Origin: Anaeromyces robustus
Taxonomy: Eukaryota > Neocallimastigomycota > Neocallimastigomycetes > Neocallimastigales > Neocallimastigaceae
Length of the DNA: 12,500 nucleotides
Assembly: GCA_002104895.1 (NCBI GenBank)
Contig: MCFG01000438.1
Location: forward strand, 25,001 to 37,500
Direction of reading: 5' to 3'
The notes beneath the pieces were generated by a model, which had not been told where the DNA came from, did no database searches, and saw nothing but the letters and a program-made list of their open reading frames with translations. Shown in pieces: positions 1-8,811 of this stretch. Numbering within the stretch: position 1 is the stretch's first letter; each line of letters starts with the position of its first letter. The position numbers and the translations under genes were made by a program.

Positions 1-121
1 TTATTAAAATTGAAAAAATTGATACAAAATAGAACACTTTCTTTACAAATATTATATTTTCTTATTTTTTTTTTGTTTCAATTTTATTTTATAATATTAT
101 ATTATTTAAAATTATATTAAT

Positions 122-222
122 TATATTAACAATTTTTTTAATAAATATTCTGTTTATATTAACAATTTTTTTAATAAATATTCTGTTTATATTAACATTT
201 TTTTTTTAATAAATATTCTGTT
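122..222 (+). repeat. 33-bp tandem repeat, three copies
   Basis: Copies at 122-154, 155-187 and 188-222. The first two are identical. The third has a longer T-run (35 nt). Each copy contains TATATTAAC, a T-run and AATAAATATTCTGTT. Since 33 is a multiple of three, the repeat is open in one frame. That frame stays open from 110 to the TAA at 284-286 but has no start codon, and I do not call it a gene. Confidence 0.9.
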
Positions 223-300
223 AGTGGGGGTGAGACTGTCTGTTAGCATTGTATGTACTAAATGGGTATTACAATTTTTAAAATAAAGGGACTAAATACT
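223..300 (+). other. G-rich patch right after the tandem repeat
   Basis: The stretch TAGTGGGGGTGAGACTG is one of very few G-runs in the first 7 kb. It abuts the third copy of the 33-bp repeat. It includes the small palindrome AGACTGTCT. Function unknown. Confidence 0.4.
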
Positions 301-930
301 AAATATTATACTGCTATAATATAGAGAAAATTAATAATTAATAATAATTATAAAAATTAATATTATTAATAATGTTAAATATATTAATGAATTTTTTATA
401 ATAAAAAAATTTATTTAATTATTTTATTTATTTATTTATATATTTATATATATTTTATTATTTATTTATTTATTTATTTATTTATATTAAGCATAAAAAA
501 TTATTTTTAAATGAAAAGAAAAACTTTAAAAAAAATATATTTAAAGTTATAATACATTTTTTAAAGGTATTTTAAAAGTTACACAATTATAATTTGTATT
601 AAAAAAAATTATAATATTATAATATTATTATTATTATTATTATTAATATTATTATTATTATATAGTAGTAATAATCAGTTAGTAAACTGTAAACTTTTTT
701 TTTATTTATTACATATTATAATATATTATGTAGTACTTATTATTACAACTATATTACTAAGTAGATTTACTAATAACAAAATAATATGATAATAATATAA
801 ATAATAAAAAAAAGAAAAAACAGTAAAAGCCATTTTATTCATTTTTCCAAATAGACTCTATCAGTTCTTAAGATATTATCTTTCAATCAATAATAATAGT
901 AAAATTATAAAAATAATAATAAATATAAAT
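301..930. other. A/T-rich intergenic DNA with (TTTA)n and (ATT)n
   Basis: No gene seen. It holds (TTTA)n at about 432-450 and 466-485, and (ATT)n at about 622-660. A slightly less A/T-biased patch at about 830-895 reads a 15-codon open stretch on the minus strand bounded by stops, too short to support. Confidence 0.7.
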
Positions 931-933
931 AAT

Positions 934-1085
934 AAATAAATAAATAAATAAATAAACAATAATAAATAAACAATAATAAATACATAATATAATAAATAAA
1001 AATAAATAAAAATAAATAAATAAATAATGAATATATTATAAATAAAATTATATTAATTATTGTTTATTTATTTATTTATTTATTT
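934..1085. repeat. 30-bp perfect inverted repeat in (AAAT)n sequence
   Basis: The left arm 934-963, (TAAA)n ending in CAATAAT, is exactly complementary to 1056-1085, ATTATTG followed by (TTTA)n. The 92-nt interval is itself (AAAT)-rich. The low complexity lowers its weight, but the shared non-repeat CAATAAT end makes simple chance less likely. It could form a cruciform. Confidence 0.75.
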
Positions 1086-2090
1086 TTATTTATTAATATT
1101 TATTATTCATGAATATTCCTTATTTTTCATATAATAAAATTTTTCTGTCATATCTTCATCAAAAAAAGTTTAAATTTAGTAAAATTTTGTTTTTTATTTT
1201 TTTTTTGTTCTTTCTTTTCTATTTTAGAACAAAAAAGGTAAATTTTTTAAAAATGCCGTTAACTAATATTATTCCTAGCCTATGAAATTTTTACCTAATT
1301 AATCCGATAATATCTTTTTTATTATTATTTTATATTTAAAAAAAAACAAAAAAAACAAAAACAAAAAACAAAAATAAAAAATAAAAAAAAAAAAATAAAA
1401 AATAAAAAAATAAAAATAAAGACAAAAAAACAAAGTAAAATAAAATATAAAAATTTAAATATTATATATAATTATAATTAGAATTAGTATTTTATTTATA
1501 TTATGTATTGTTATTATTAATATATTATATATAAATATATAAATATATAAATATAAATAATATATCTAAAGGTGGCTTGGTTATTGTCATTTTAAAAAAA
1601 TAGCTAAATTTTTTTATATTTATTTCCTTTTTAGGGTATATTTTTAAAAATATTTAAATTTTTTTTGAAGATATAAAATAAAATCACATGATATATATTG
1701 TATCACATGATATGCTATTTTCTTATATTTAAGAAAAATAAAAAGTTTTTTATTAGATAATAATATATAACTATTTAATTATAATAGTGTCTTTTTTTTT
1801 TTTTGTATAAAATTATTTTAATAAATATATTAATAAGAATAAAGAAAAAAAATTAAAAATAAAAATATCTATAAATTGGATACTTTTATCATTATCTATT
1901 ATACAGTATTATTGTTTATAAAAATAAAATTAAAAAATAATGAAAAACTTGACTATTAATATATGAATATAAATTATAAATTAGATATATATAAATTTAA
2001 AAAAAAAAATAAAGGTTATCAATATACAAATTTTTTAAAGAAAAAAAAAAATGAAGGTTATCAAAAAAAAAAAGAAAACATAATGTTGAA
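1086..2090. other. A/T-rich intergenic DNA, no gene seen
   Basis: Contents: A-rich (AAAAAT)-type sequence at about 1336-1440; a small less-biased patch at about 1568-1590 (AGGTGGCTTGGTTATTG); and two copies of ATCACATGATAT at 1683-1694 and 1702-1713. A Lys/Asn-only open frame at 1963-2151 runs through poly-A and a hairpin and is not credible as a gene. Confidence 0.7.
1683..1713 (+). repeat. Paired ATCACATGATAT motif, 19 bp apart
   Basis: Two identical 12-mers with starts 19 bp apart, each containing the palindrome TCACATGA, which includes a CANNTG E-box core. Such a pair could bind a bHLH dimer, but no gene start lies near, so this is only a sequence observation. Confidence 0.5.
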
Positions 2091-2092
2091 TC

Positions 2093-2138
2093 CATATCTT
2101 GTCTTTTATTATTACAGTAATAATGAAGACAAGATATG
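2093..2138. repeat. Hairpin with a perfect 13-bp outer stem and 8-bp inner stem
   Basis: CATATCTTGTCTT (2093-2105) pairs exactly with AAGACAAGATATG (2126-2138). Inside, ATTATTAC (2108-2115) pairs with GTAATAAT (2117-2124), separated by a TT/G internal loop. The flanks show further interrupted pairing. Its outer stem has mixed base content, unlike the surrounding low-complexity DNA. Confidence 0.8.
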
Positions 2139-2210
2139 TATTATACAATAATAATTAAAACTTTATATTTAGAATTTAATTAATTATTATATAGAATATT
2201 ACTGTATAAA

Positions 2211-2240
2211 GAATTAAAATTTAATAATAAAATTTTAATT
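2211..2240. repeat. A/T-rich inverted repeat
   Basis: AATTAAAATTT is followed after a short spacer by AAAATTTTAATT. About 11 bp of stem, all A/T, so it may be chance. Confidence 0.45.
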
Positions 2241-2464
2241 AAACATGATATAATATTATATAATATTTAAATTAAAAATTTTATTATAAAACTTAACTTG
2301 TTTATATCAAAATGTAAAAAAATTTTGGTATACAATAATATTGATATCCCACTTTATTATTACCTAAAGAATTATTTTTAATACAATAGAAAAAAAAAAA
2401 TATAAAAATACAGAAATTGAATTAGAAATATTAGAATTAGAATTTCTAGTATTATAATATTTTA

Positions 2465-2865
2465 TTTATATTTGTGTCCCCCAGTTTTTTTTCTTGGTTG
2501 TTAAGACTTTGTCTTAAAAAAAAAAAAAAAAAAAAAAACACATATGTCTAGTTCGACATACCAATTCTGACTTATTTCGCTCATCAAGTAACACATAAAA
2601 ATGACATTATCAAAATTCTCCAATTTAAAGAACAATATATCATATATCATTTAATTTGGTCTTGAAGAATGATTGTGATCAATTTCTATGACTTAATGAC
2701 AGATAAATGTCAACGCGTTTGATGTCTAGCACTGATCTAAATTAATCCATTCCTAAAAATATATAGAGTGTCAACAATGAATCTGTTTGATAAAGACGTA
2801 TAGTGACATATACTCGTGTGATAAGTCATGAAATTTATAAAAATTTTTTTATTTTTGTGTTATGT
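2465..2865. other. Relatively G/C-rich patch of unknown nature
   Basis: Against its surroundings this stretch is markedly richer in G and C and poor in homopolymers, except for a 23-A run at 2516-2538. It contains the stem-loop TTAAGAC-TTT-GTCTTAA (2501-2517) just before the A-run and TATGTC-TAGTTC-GACATA (2543-2560) just after. Short open stretches occur in shifting frames on both strands (for example INFYDLMTDKCQRV ending near 2728, plus strand), all closed by stops. It could be a decayed gene or retroelement with an A-tail. I recognise no family. Confidence 0.35.
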
Positions 2866-2868
2866 TTT

Positions 2869-2870
<2 letters not shown>

Positions 2871-2936
<66 letters not shown>
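2871..2936 (+). repeat. (ATT)11(GTT)11 compound microsatellite
   Basis: Eleven ATT units (2871-2903) are followed directly by eleven GTT units (2904-2936). On the minus strand this reads 22 Asn codons, (AAC)11(AAT)11, like the poly-Asn tract of the RhoGEF. However, that frame has TAA immediately before the run and a stop 12 codons after it, so it is not coding as it stands. Confidence 0.9.
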
Positions 2937-2937
<1 letters not shown>

Positions 2938-3038
2938 TAATTTAATGTAATTTCTTTAATTCTTTTTTATATACATTACTTTTGGAACATTACGAATTGG
3001 ATAATTTAAAAAATATATTAAAATTTCTATCTATTATA

Positions 3039-3385
3039 CTAATTGTATAAATATGATATAGAACTTAAACTATTTGGTAAAGGAAATTTATAACTACCTA
3101 TAAAAGTATAACCAATAATCTTTCTTTTAAATGTTAACTAATTCATCCAAAATTTTAAATTATCCCATATTGAAACTACAAACATGACTGTAATATATTC
3201 AACTCTAATGTTTTTTAATTCTTCAATGTCAACAATTATATTTTTTTTGCATTTTTTTTTTTTTTTTTTTTTAGATATTTCAATAACTAATTGTTTAATT
3301 TTTATCTAATGAATAATATGGATGAATAGATTCTAATAATTGTTTTATACATATTTTTCAATTTCAGTAAAATATTTATTATAAA
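3039..3385 (-). pseudogene. Possible decayed coding remnant, unrecognised
   Basis: On the minus strand, protein-like stretches occur in changing frames. From 3385 downward: ILLKLKNMYK, then a shift to QLLESIHPYYSLDKN (3342-3298), a long A-run, then CKKNIIVDIEELKNIRVEYI, FVVSIWDNLKFWMN, TAG at 3138-3140, and KIIGYTFIGSYKFPLPNSLS up to TAG at 3039-3041. The use of Trp, Pro, Asp and Gly is unlike translated A/T noise elsewhere in the desert. There are at least two stops or frame changes and no start. No family recognised; it could still be chance. Confidence 0.25.
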
Positions 3386-3439
3386 AAAAACACTTTTTTT
3401 TTTTTATATATTTTTTTTATATTTATTTTTTTAATTATC

Positions 3440-4740
3440 ACAATTTTTTTTTGAAATTTTATAATAAATAAAGATTATATAAATAAATATAAATAAATAT
3501 TTTTTGTAATATAAAAATTAAATATAATTATGTGCTCCTCCACATATTTCAAAAAAAAAAGTTTTATTTAAAATTATATGATGTTGGATTATATTTATAT
3601 AATATTAATATATTTTTTAAATAACTATTAGTACACTGTGATATATTTTATTATAAAGACAATATGTATCTCTTTTTCATTATATTTCTTATTTATTAAT
3701 ACATAAAATATTCATTATCTAAATATATAATAATTATTTTATAATTTAGAGAGTAACACAAGCCATAAAAGTGTAGATGTATTTAATATTTCTTTATTAT
3801 TATTATTATATAATAATAAGGAAAAACTTTTTTTTTTTAAAAAAAAAAAAACAATAATTTATTTATATTATAAATTAGTTGTAAATAAACTTTTCTTTTT
3901 TATCCAAAAATAAAATAATAAAAATTTTTTTTATTTATTACCGCAATGATAAAATAAACAAATTTAAAAGTCTAATAATATTAGTGAAATTAAAACTATA
4001 AAATTCATATATATCTTATTTCGTTTATTTATTCCTTCATATTAAAAAAAAAAAAAAAAAAAAAAACGGTACATTTTTTTTAAAATATACAGAAATGTAA
4101 TAATTAATGAAATGTTTTTTTTTTATTTTATTTTATTAAATAGTACCTTTTTTTTTTTATTTTGTTATTATTAATAAAAATCTTTAAAACTTTTTTTTTA
4201 TTAAATTGTTTTAGTATTGTTAAATTAAAACATATTATACTTTTTTTTTTTAAAAAAATGAAAAACTATATAAAATAAAATTATACATATAATGTTAGAA
4301 TAATAAAAAGTTATTTTAGTACATTTTGTATATAATAAAAAAAAATCTGTTTAATATTACTTATATTTTAATTATAAAAATATTTTGATATTTATAATCC
4401 ATAAAAAATTTAAAAATATAATTAAAAAAAAAAAAAAAAGATATTCTGTAAGAGTAAAAAAAGAAACTCTATACTGAATAATAAGAAAAAAAAATATATA
4501 ATTAAATTAATAATTTAATTCTATATTTTTAATATTTTTAATATATTTTTAAAAAATGTTATAAACTCTATGTATATATATGTATATATTATGTGTAATT
4601 TTTTTTATTGGTTAAAGTTTAATAAATTTTTAGTTAATATAAAAATAATTTGAGTTAAATACACATAATTTTATGTTTAAAAAACATTGATTTAGTTATT
4701 AATTTATTTTTTAATAATAATTTATTTAATAAATTATTAT
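3440..4740. other. A/T-rich intergenic DNA with homopolymers, no gene seen
   Basis: Many T-runs and A-runs of 10-22 bases. Small structured spots are TATGTG-CTCCTC-CACATA (3529-3546) and an imperfect hairpin at 4443-4479. No open frame of coding character on either strand. Confidence 0.7.
4443..4479. repeat. Imperfect 13-bp hairpin with an A-rich loop
   Basis: ATTCTGTAAGAGT (4443-4455) pairs with ACTCTATACTGAAT (4466-4479) with one mismatch and one bulged base. The loop is AAAAAAAGAA. It is of similar size to the hairpin at 2093-2138. Confidence 0.6.
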
Positions 4741-4753
4741 CATTCATTCAATA

Positions 4754-4783
4754 AATGTAAAATGTAAAATGTAAAATGTAAAT
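4754..4783 (+). repeat. (AATGTAA)n heptamer repeat
   Basis: Four near-identical seven-base units (AATGTAA) followed by a T-run of about 25. Confidence 0.85.
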
Positions 4784-4789
4784 TGTTTT

Positions 4790-5220
4790 TTTTTTTTTTT
4801 TTTTTTTTTAAGATGAATAAATTTTAAAGTTTTTTTTTTTTTTTTATTATTACGAATGGATAAACTTTATTTTTTATTAAATTTTCAATTATTTTTCAAT
4901 TTGTTTTTTTTATATACAAATAATATATAAATGATATATTATTAATATATTTGAAACTGTAATATAAAATAAAATTATATATGGCTCAATAAATTTATGT
5001 ATATTATTCCACTTTTTTTCTATATTATAAAAGATTGTATAAAAATTTATTTTTTTTAAAAAAAAAATATAAAGATAGTCATCATTTATGGAATATAAAA
5101 ATAATAATATAAATAATAATATTATTATATTACAACTTAAAATATTATAAAATTAATTTTTATATGTATTTAATTTAATATATTAATATATATTATTTAT
5201 ATATTGAATTTCAATTAAAA
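4790..5220. other. A/T-rich intergenic DNA, nothing further seen
   Basis: T-runs, ATATAT stretches and alternating (AATAAT) motifs. No coding character on either strand. Confidence 0.7.
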
Positions 5221-5262
5221 TGTTTCAATAGGAAATATATTTGTTTCAATAGGAAATATATT
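5221..5262 (+). repeat. Perfect 21-bp tandem duplication
   Basis: The unit, starting TGTTTCAATAGGAAATATAT and ending in one more T, occurs at 5221-5241 and again at 5242-5262 without change. It is non-simple sequence, so it is probably a recent slippage or unequal exchange event. Confidence 0.9.
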
Positions 5263-5350
5263 TTAATATATTTAATATTATATATAATATATTTGTGTTT
5301 TTAATATTAATATAGTTTTATTAACATTAAATATTAAATAATTATTATTT

Positions 5351-5370
5351 TAAATAAATAAATAAAAAAA

Positions 5371-5442
<72 letters not shown>

Positions 5443-5452
5443 GATAAATAAA

Positions 5453-5512
<60 letters not shown>

Positions 5513-5640
5513 TAATATTAATAATTAATAGTAATAATAATAATAATAATAATAATTAATAATTAATAATAATCATAAATACTACTATTAATAATAATAG
5601 ATAAATAATAATAATAATAATAATAATAATAATTAATAAT
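5351..5640 (+). repeat. Long (AAAT)n and (AAT)n microsatellite block
   Basis: (AAAT)n runs over 5351-5440, uninterrupted from about 5370. (AAT)n runs over 5455-5510 (about 18 units), with shorter (AAT)n arrays at about 5529-5555 and 5606-5633 separated by ATTAATAATTAATAG-type links. The change from four-base to three-base unit occurs at about 5441-5455. Confidence 0.9.
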
Positions 5641-5649
5641 TATTATTAT

Positions 5650-6540
5650 AAAATAATTACTAATATTAATTAGTAATTTTATAAATTTTTTTTTTCCAAT
5701 AAATATCAATTGAGAATTTATTATATATACATTTATATTTAATATATTTTAATTATTAAGATTTATTCATTAGAATTTATTAATTATGATTCAAAATATA
5801 CAATATACATATTAAAAAATTTTTTATTTTAACTTTTTATTTTCTATTTTTCTTTTTTCTTTTTTTTCTTTTTTTATTTTAATGTTGTTATTTATTGGAA
5901 AAGGCAAATAAAGAATTTGCATTAATAATCATATACGTGAAACATTATTTATGTAAGATTTAAATAATAAAATATAGGACAATATAACAATAATAATTTT
6001 AAAAATAATAAATTTTAACATCAATTTAGTATTTGTGTGATAAACTGATTTAATATATATATTCATTAATCATAAATTTAAATAACTATCGAATATTTAT
6101 TTATATTTCAACCTTTTATATATTATGAACTTCCAATAATGATTATAATATATTTTTTTATAGTTTAAACTTATCTTTATTTAATATATCGTTTCAGTTA
6201 TATATTATTTTAATGATTTTAAATTCATAGATAAAAGCAATCAATTCTTTATATAATTATGATTATATATTCTTTTTTTTTTTATTAGAATAATAGCAGT
6301 AAATCAATTGTATACTCTTGGACATAAACGATAATAAAAATATTTAATAATCAATATTATGAAGAATAATGAATAATAGTCATAATAATAAAAATTTTTT
6401 ATAATATAGAATATTTAATTCATAGTATTAGAATCATTATAATAACAATAATCAGAAGAATCCATTTTCAATTACTTACAAAAAATTTAAATTAAAATAA
6501 TTTCATAATTATTATATAATACTTCAATATTTATTTCTTT
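5650..6540. other. A/T-rich intergenic DNA, no gene supported
   Basis: Contains a small hairpin GCAAAT-AAAGA-ATTTGC (5904-5920). At about 6273-6326 a T-run ending in ATTAG is followed by 12 open codons (NNSSKSIVYSWT) and TAA, which looks like a terminal exon but has no partner exon that I can find. Confidence 0.6.
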
Positions 6541-6630
6541 AAAGATTAAATTAAAAATATTGCATAATACAGCTATTTTTATTTATTTATTTATTTAAAG
6601 ATTAAATTAGAAATATCTCATAATACAGTT
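6541..6630 (+). repeat. 34-bp imperfect direct repeat, 56 bp apart
   Basis: The copy at 6541-6574 (AAAGATTAAATTAAAAATAT, then TGCATAATACAGCT) recurs at 6597-6630 (AAAGATTAAATTAGAAATAT, then CTCATAATACAGTT) with few differences. The spacer includes (TTTA)n. Confidence 0.85.
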
Positions 6631-6639
6631 GATGTTTAG

Positions 6640-7081
6640 TTTTAAATTATTAAATTTAAATATTTTTAATTTAACAGAATTATAATAATATTTATATACT
6701 AATTTTTTTTTTTTTATTAATTTTTTTTTTTTTATTAATCATAATAGCTTTTATATTATCTTATAAACAATAATACAATATTAAAATAAAAATAGAAGAA
6801 ACTATTTCTTAAAAAAAGAAACATTCAATATTTTTTTAATAAATGTTGAATTTTTAACAAAAAGAATATTTTTTTATTTTTAATATAAAATAATTTTTGG
6901 TTTAAATTCCAATCAGTATTACATAATTAAATTACAATAAAGGAAATAAAAAATAATATATATATATATTTTTTTTTTCAAAATTAATATATATAAAATA
7001 TATAAACTTAAAAAAAAACTATAATTGAACAACATGACTATATGAAATATAATAATTATTCAAGAACATAATACATAATCA
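6640..7081. other. A/T-rich DNA upstream of the RhoGEF
   Basis: Includes a duplicated T-run unit at about 6702-6739 (about 13-14 T then ATTAA, twice). No gene. Distal promoter elements of the RhoGEF may lie here, but no recognisable site was seen. Confidence 0.6.
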
Positions 7082-7141
7082 ACAATACTATATATATTTC
7101 TTTTTTTTTTTTTATATATATATATTCAATAAATAATTACA
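7082..7141 (+). promoter_or_regulatory. Probable core promoter / 5' leader of the RhoGEF gene
   Basis: Just before the start codon are a TA-alternating stretch (about 7088-7097), a 13-T run (7101-7113) and a second TA-alternating stretch (7114-7125). The start context is AATTACAATGA, with A at -3. Poly(dA:dT) tracts near starts commonly exclude nucleosomes in fungi, but such tracts are everywhere in this window, so the assignment rests only on position. Confidence 0.25.
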
Positions 7142-7204
7142 ATGACTCAACAATCTACTACTTATGATTCAAATTTTTCTCAACAAAGACAAGATGAATT
7201 TAAT
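7142..7204 (+). other. Exon 1 of the RhoGEF (residues 1-21)
   Basis: It begins MTQQSTTYDSNFSQQR and is Gln/Ser-rich like the rest of the N-terminus. The donor is GTAATT at 7205, and the next codons in the intron run into TGA, so splicing is required. The intron is 7205-7395 (191 nt) with acceptor ATTAG, phase 0. The exon is short and has no domain, so the start rests on the upstream in-frame TAA and on the intron consensus. Confidence 0.75.
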
Positions 7205-8780
7205 GTAATTATTTTTTGATACAATTAAGAAATATATTTTTTTATTTATTTTATATTTATTCAAAAAAAAAAAAATTTTTTTTTAATAATATTCATAAAA
7301 AATTGAACTAATTATATTTTTATTTATTATATTTAAAAATATATTATTAATATAAATAATTAATAATAAAAATAAATAATAAACTAAATAATTAGAATGA
7401 AAGTAATTATGCTGAAACCAAACGTTTATTAACAAATAATGCATTTTCAGCTTCAGAATTTAGGAAAGATGTAGCTCCAGAAGTACCTCCAAGAAATATC
7501 GCATCACGTCGTACAGTAAGTATACAATTTTATTATTACAAAAAAATTTTAAGATTTATTTAATGTCAATGAAAAAAAAAAAAAAAAGAGTTTATATATA
7601 TTAAGATAAAATTAACTTTTTTATTTTTTATTTTTTATTTTTTATTTTTTATTTTTTATTTTTTTTATTTTTTTTTTAAAAAAATTTAATATAAAATTAG
7701 CAATCATTATATATTGATAATTCAAGATATCAAAATCCATATAATGTAAATTCTTATGGTTCTTCAAGTGCTAAATTAACATATTCATCATCACCAGTAT
7801 CAACTGCATCAAATTCTTCCTTACAACGTACACCTATAATACCACCTCAAGCACCAATAAATTCATCATCTATACAATTAAATAGCAGTTCAAATTCACA
7901 AATGCCACCACCACCACCTCAACGACAAATTAGTCTTAGTGCAATTCAAGCACAACCTCTTCCACAACCACCTGCACATAATTATGGAATACCTAATTCA
8001 AATTCATTATTAATTAATACTAAAAATGTACTCTATCAAGATGGTCAGAAACAAATGTTATTATCCCAACCTTCACCTCGTCAACTTTCTCAACTTTACC
8101 AAATGAATCGTCAACTTCAACAACAAAATTCATCAAATGATAACTCTAATATTAATTTTTCATATCCTCAATCAAGTGCATCTGTATATTCTACTCCATA
8201 TACTCAAAATCAATATTCAAGAACATCTTCTTTACCTTTAACAAACCATTATAATGGTGAAATTCAATATAATCAAATACGGAATCCTAATCAACAAGAA
8301 ATTTCTAATCAACCACAATATAGTCCCCAAAGTTCTAATAGTCATCGTTATTCATTTTCTAGTCAATCTTCATCAAATTATAATCCTTCTCCTTCCACAA
8401 ATCAAATATCACCAAGTAATAGTATATCCCATCCATTACCTTCACCACAAAATAGTAACTATCAAAAAATATCCCCAGGATATAAACAAAATGGTAATGC
8501 TTTACCAAGCCCAATTTCTCCTGCACAAAATCAAATAGCACAAAATTATAGACCATTACCTTATAATCCTCAATCAAATAATTCTCAAATGTCACCAGTT
8601 AATCGTTCTTCTACTTATAAAATTAATGGCAATAATAATTCTTTAACAAATAATAATAATAATATTAATAATAATAACAATAATATTAACAATAATATTA
8701 ACAACAGCAATAATAACAATAACAACAACAATAATAATAATAATAACAATAATAATAATAATAACAACAACAACAACAAC

Positions 8781-8811
<31 letters not shown>

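Noticed and set aside
1-117. Frame open from the left edge (Leu/Ile/Phe-rich) that could be the end of a gene
   Set aside because: The content is what T/A-rich DNA gives by chance, and nothing beyond the edge can be seen.
840-895. Minus-strand open stretch LKDNILRTDRVYLEK
   Set aside because: Fifteen codons bounded by stops, with no continuation in other frames.
1253-1285. ATG with ten codons (MPLTNIIPSL) after an acceptor-like TTTTAG
   Set aside because: Too short, with no partner exon; expected by chance.
1963-2151. Plus-strand open frame of 62 codons
   Set aside because: Almost all Lys, Asn, Tyr and Ile from A-runs, and it crosses the hairpin at 2093-2138. No coding signature.
2546-2566. 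Possible tRNA B-box (GTTCGA-like) in the G/C-richer patch
   Set aside because: No full B-box, no A-box at the right distance and no cloverleaf.
5221-5262. CRISPR-like direct repeats
   Set aside because: The repeats are adjacent with no spacers, and the window is eukaryotic.
6273-6326. Acceptor-like T-run plus 12 open codons and a stop (NNSSKSIVYSWT)
   Set aside because: No upstream exon or start found. Short open runs after T-rich AG are common in such DNA.
8254-8595. Other-frame plus- and minus-strand open frames inside exon 3
   Set aside because: Shadows of the Ser/Gln/Asn-rich coding frame, which is open throughout and joined to clear domains.
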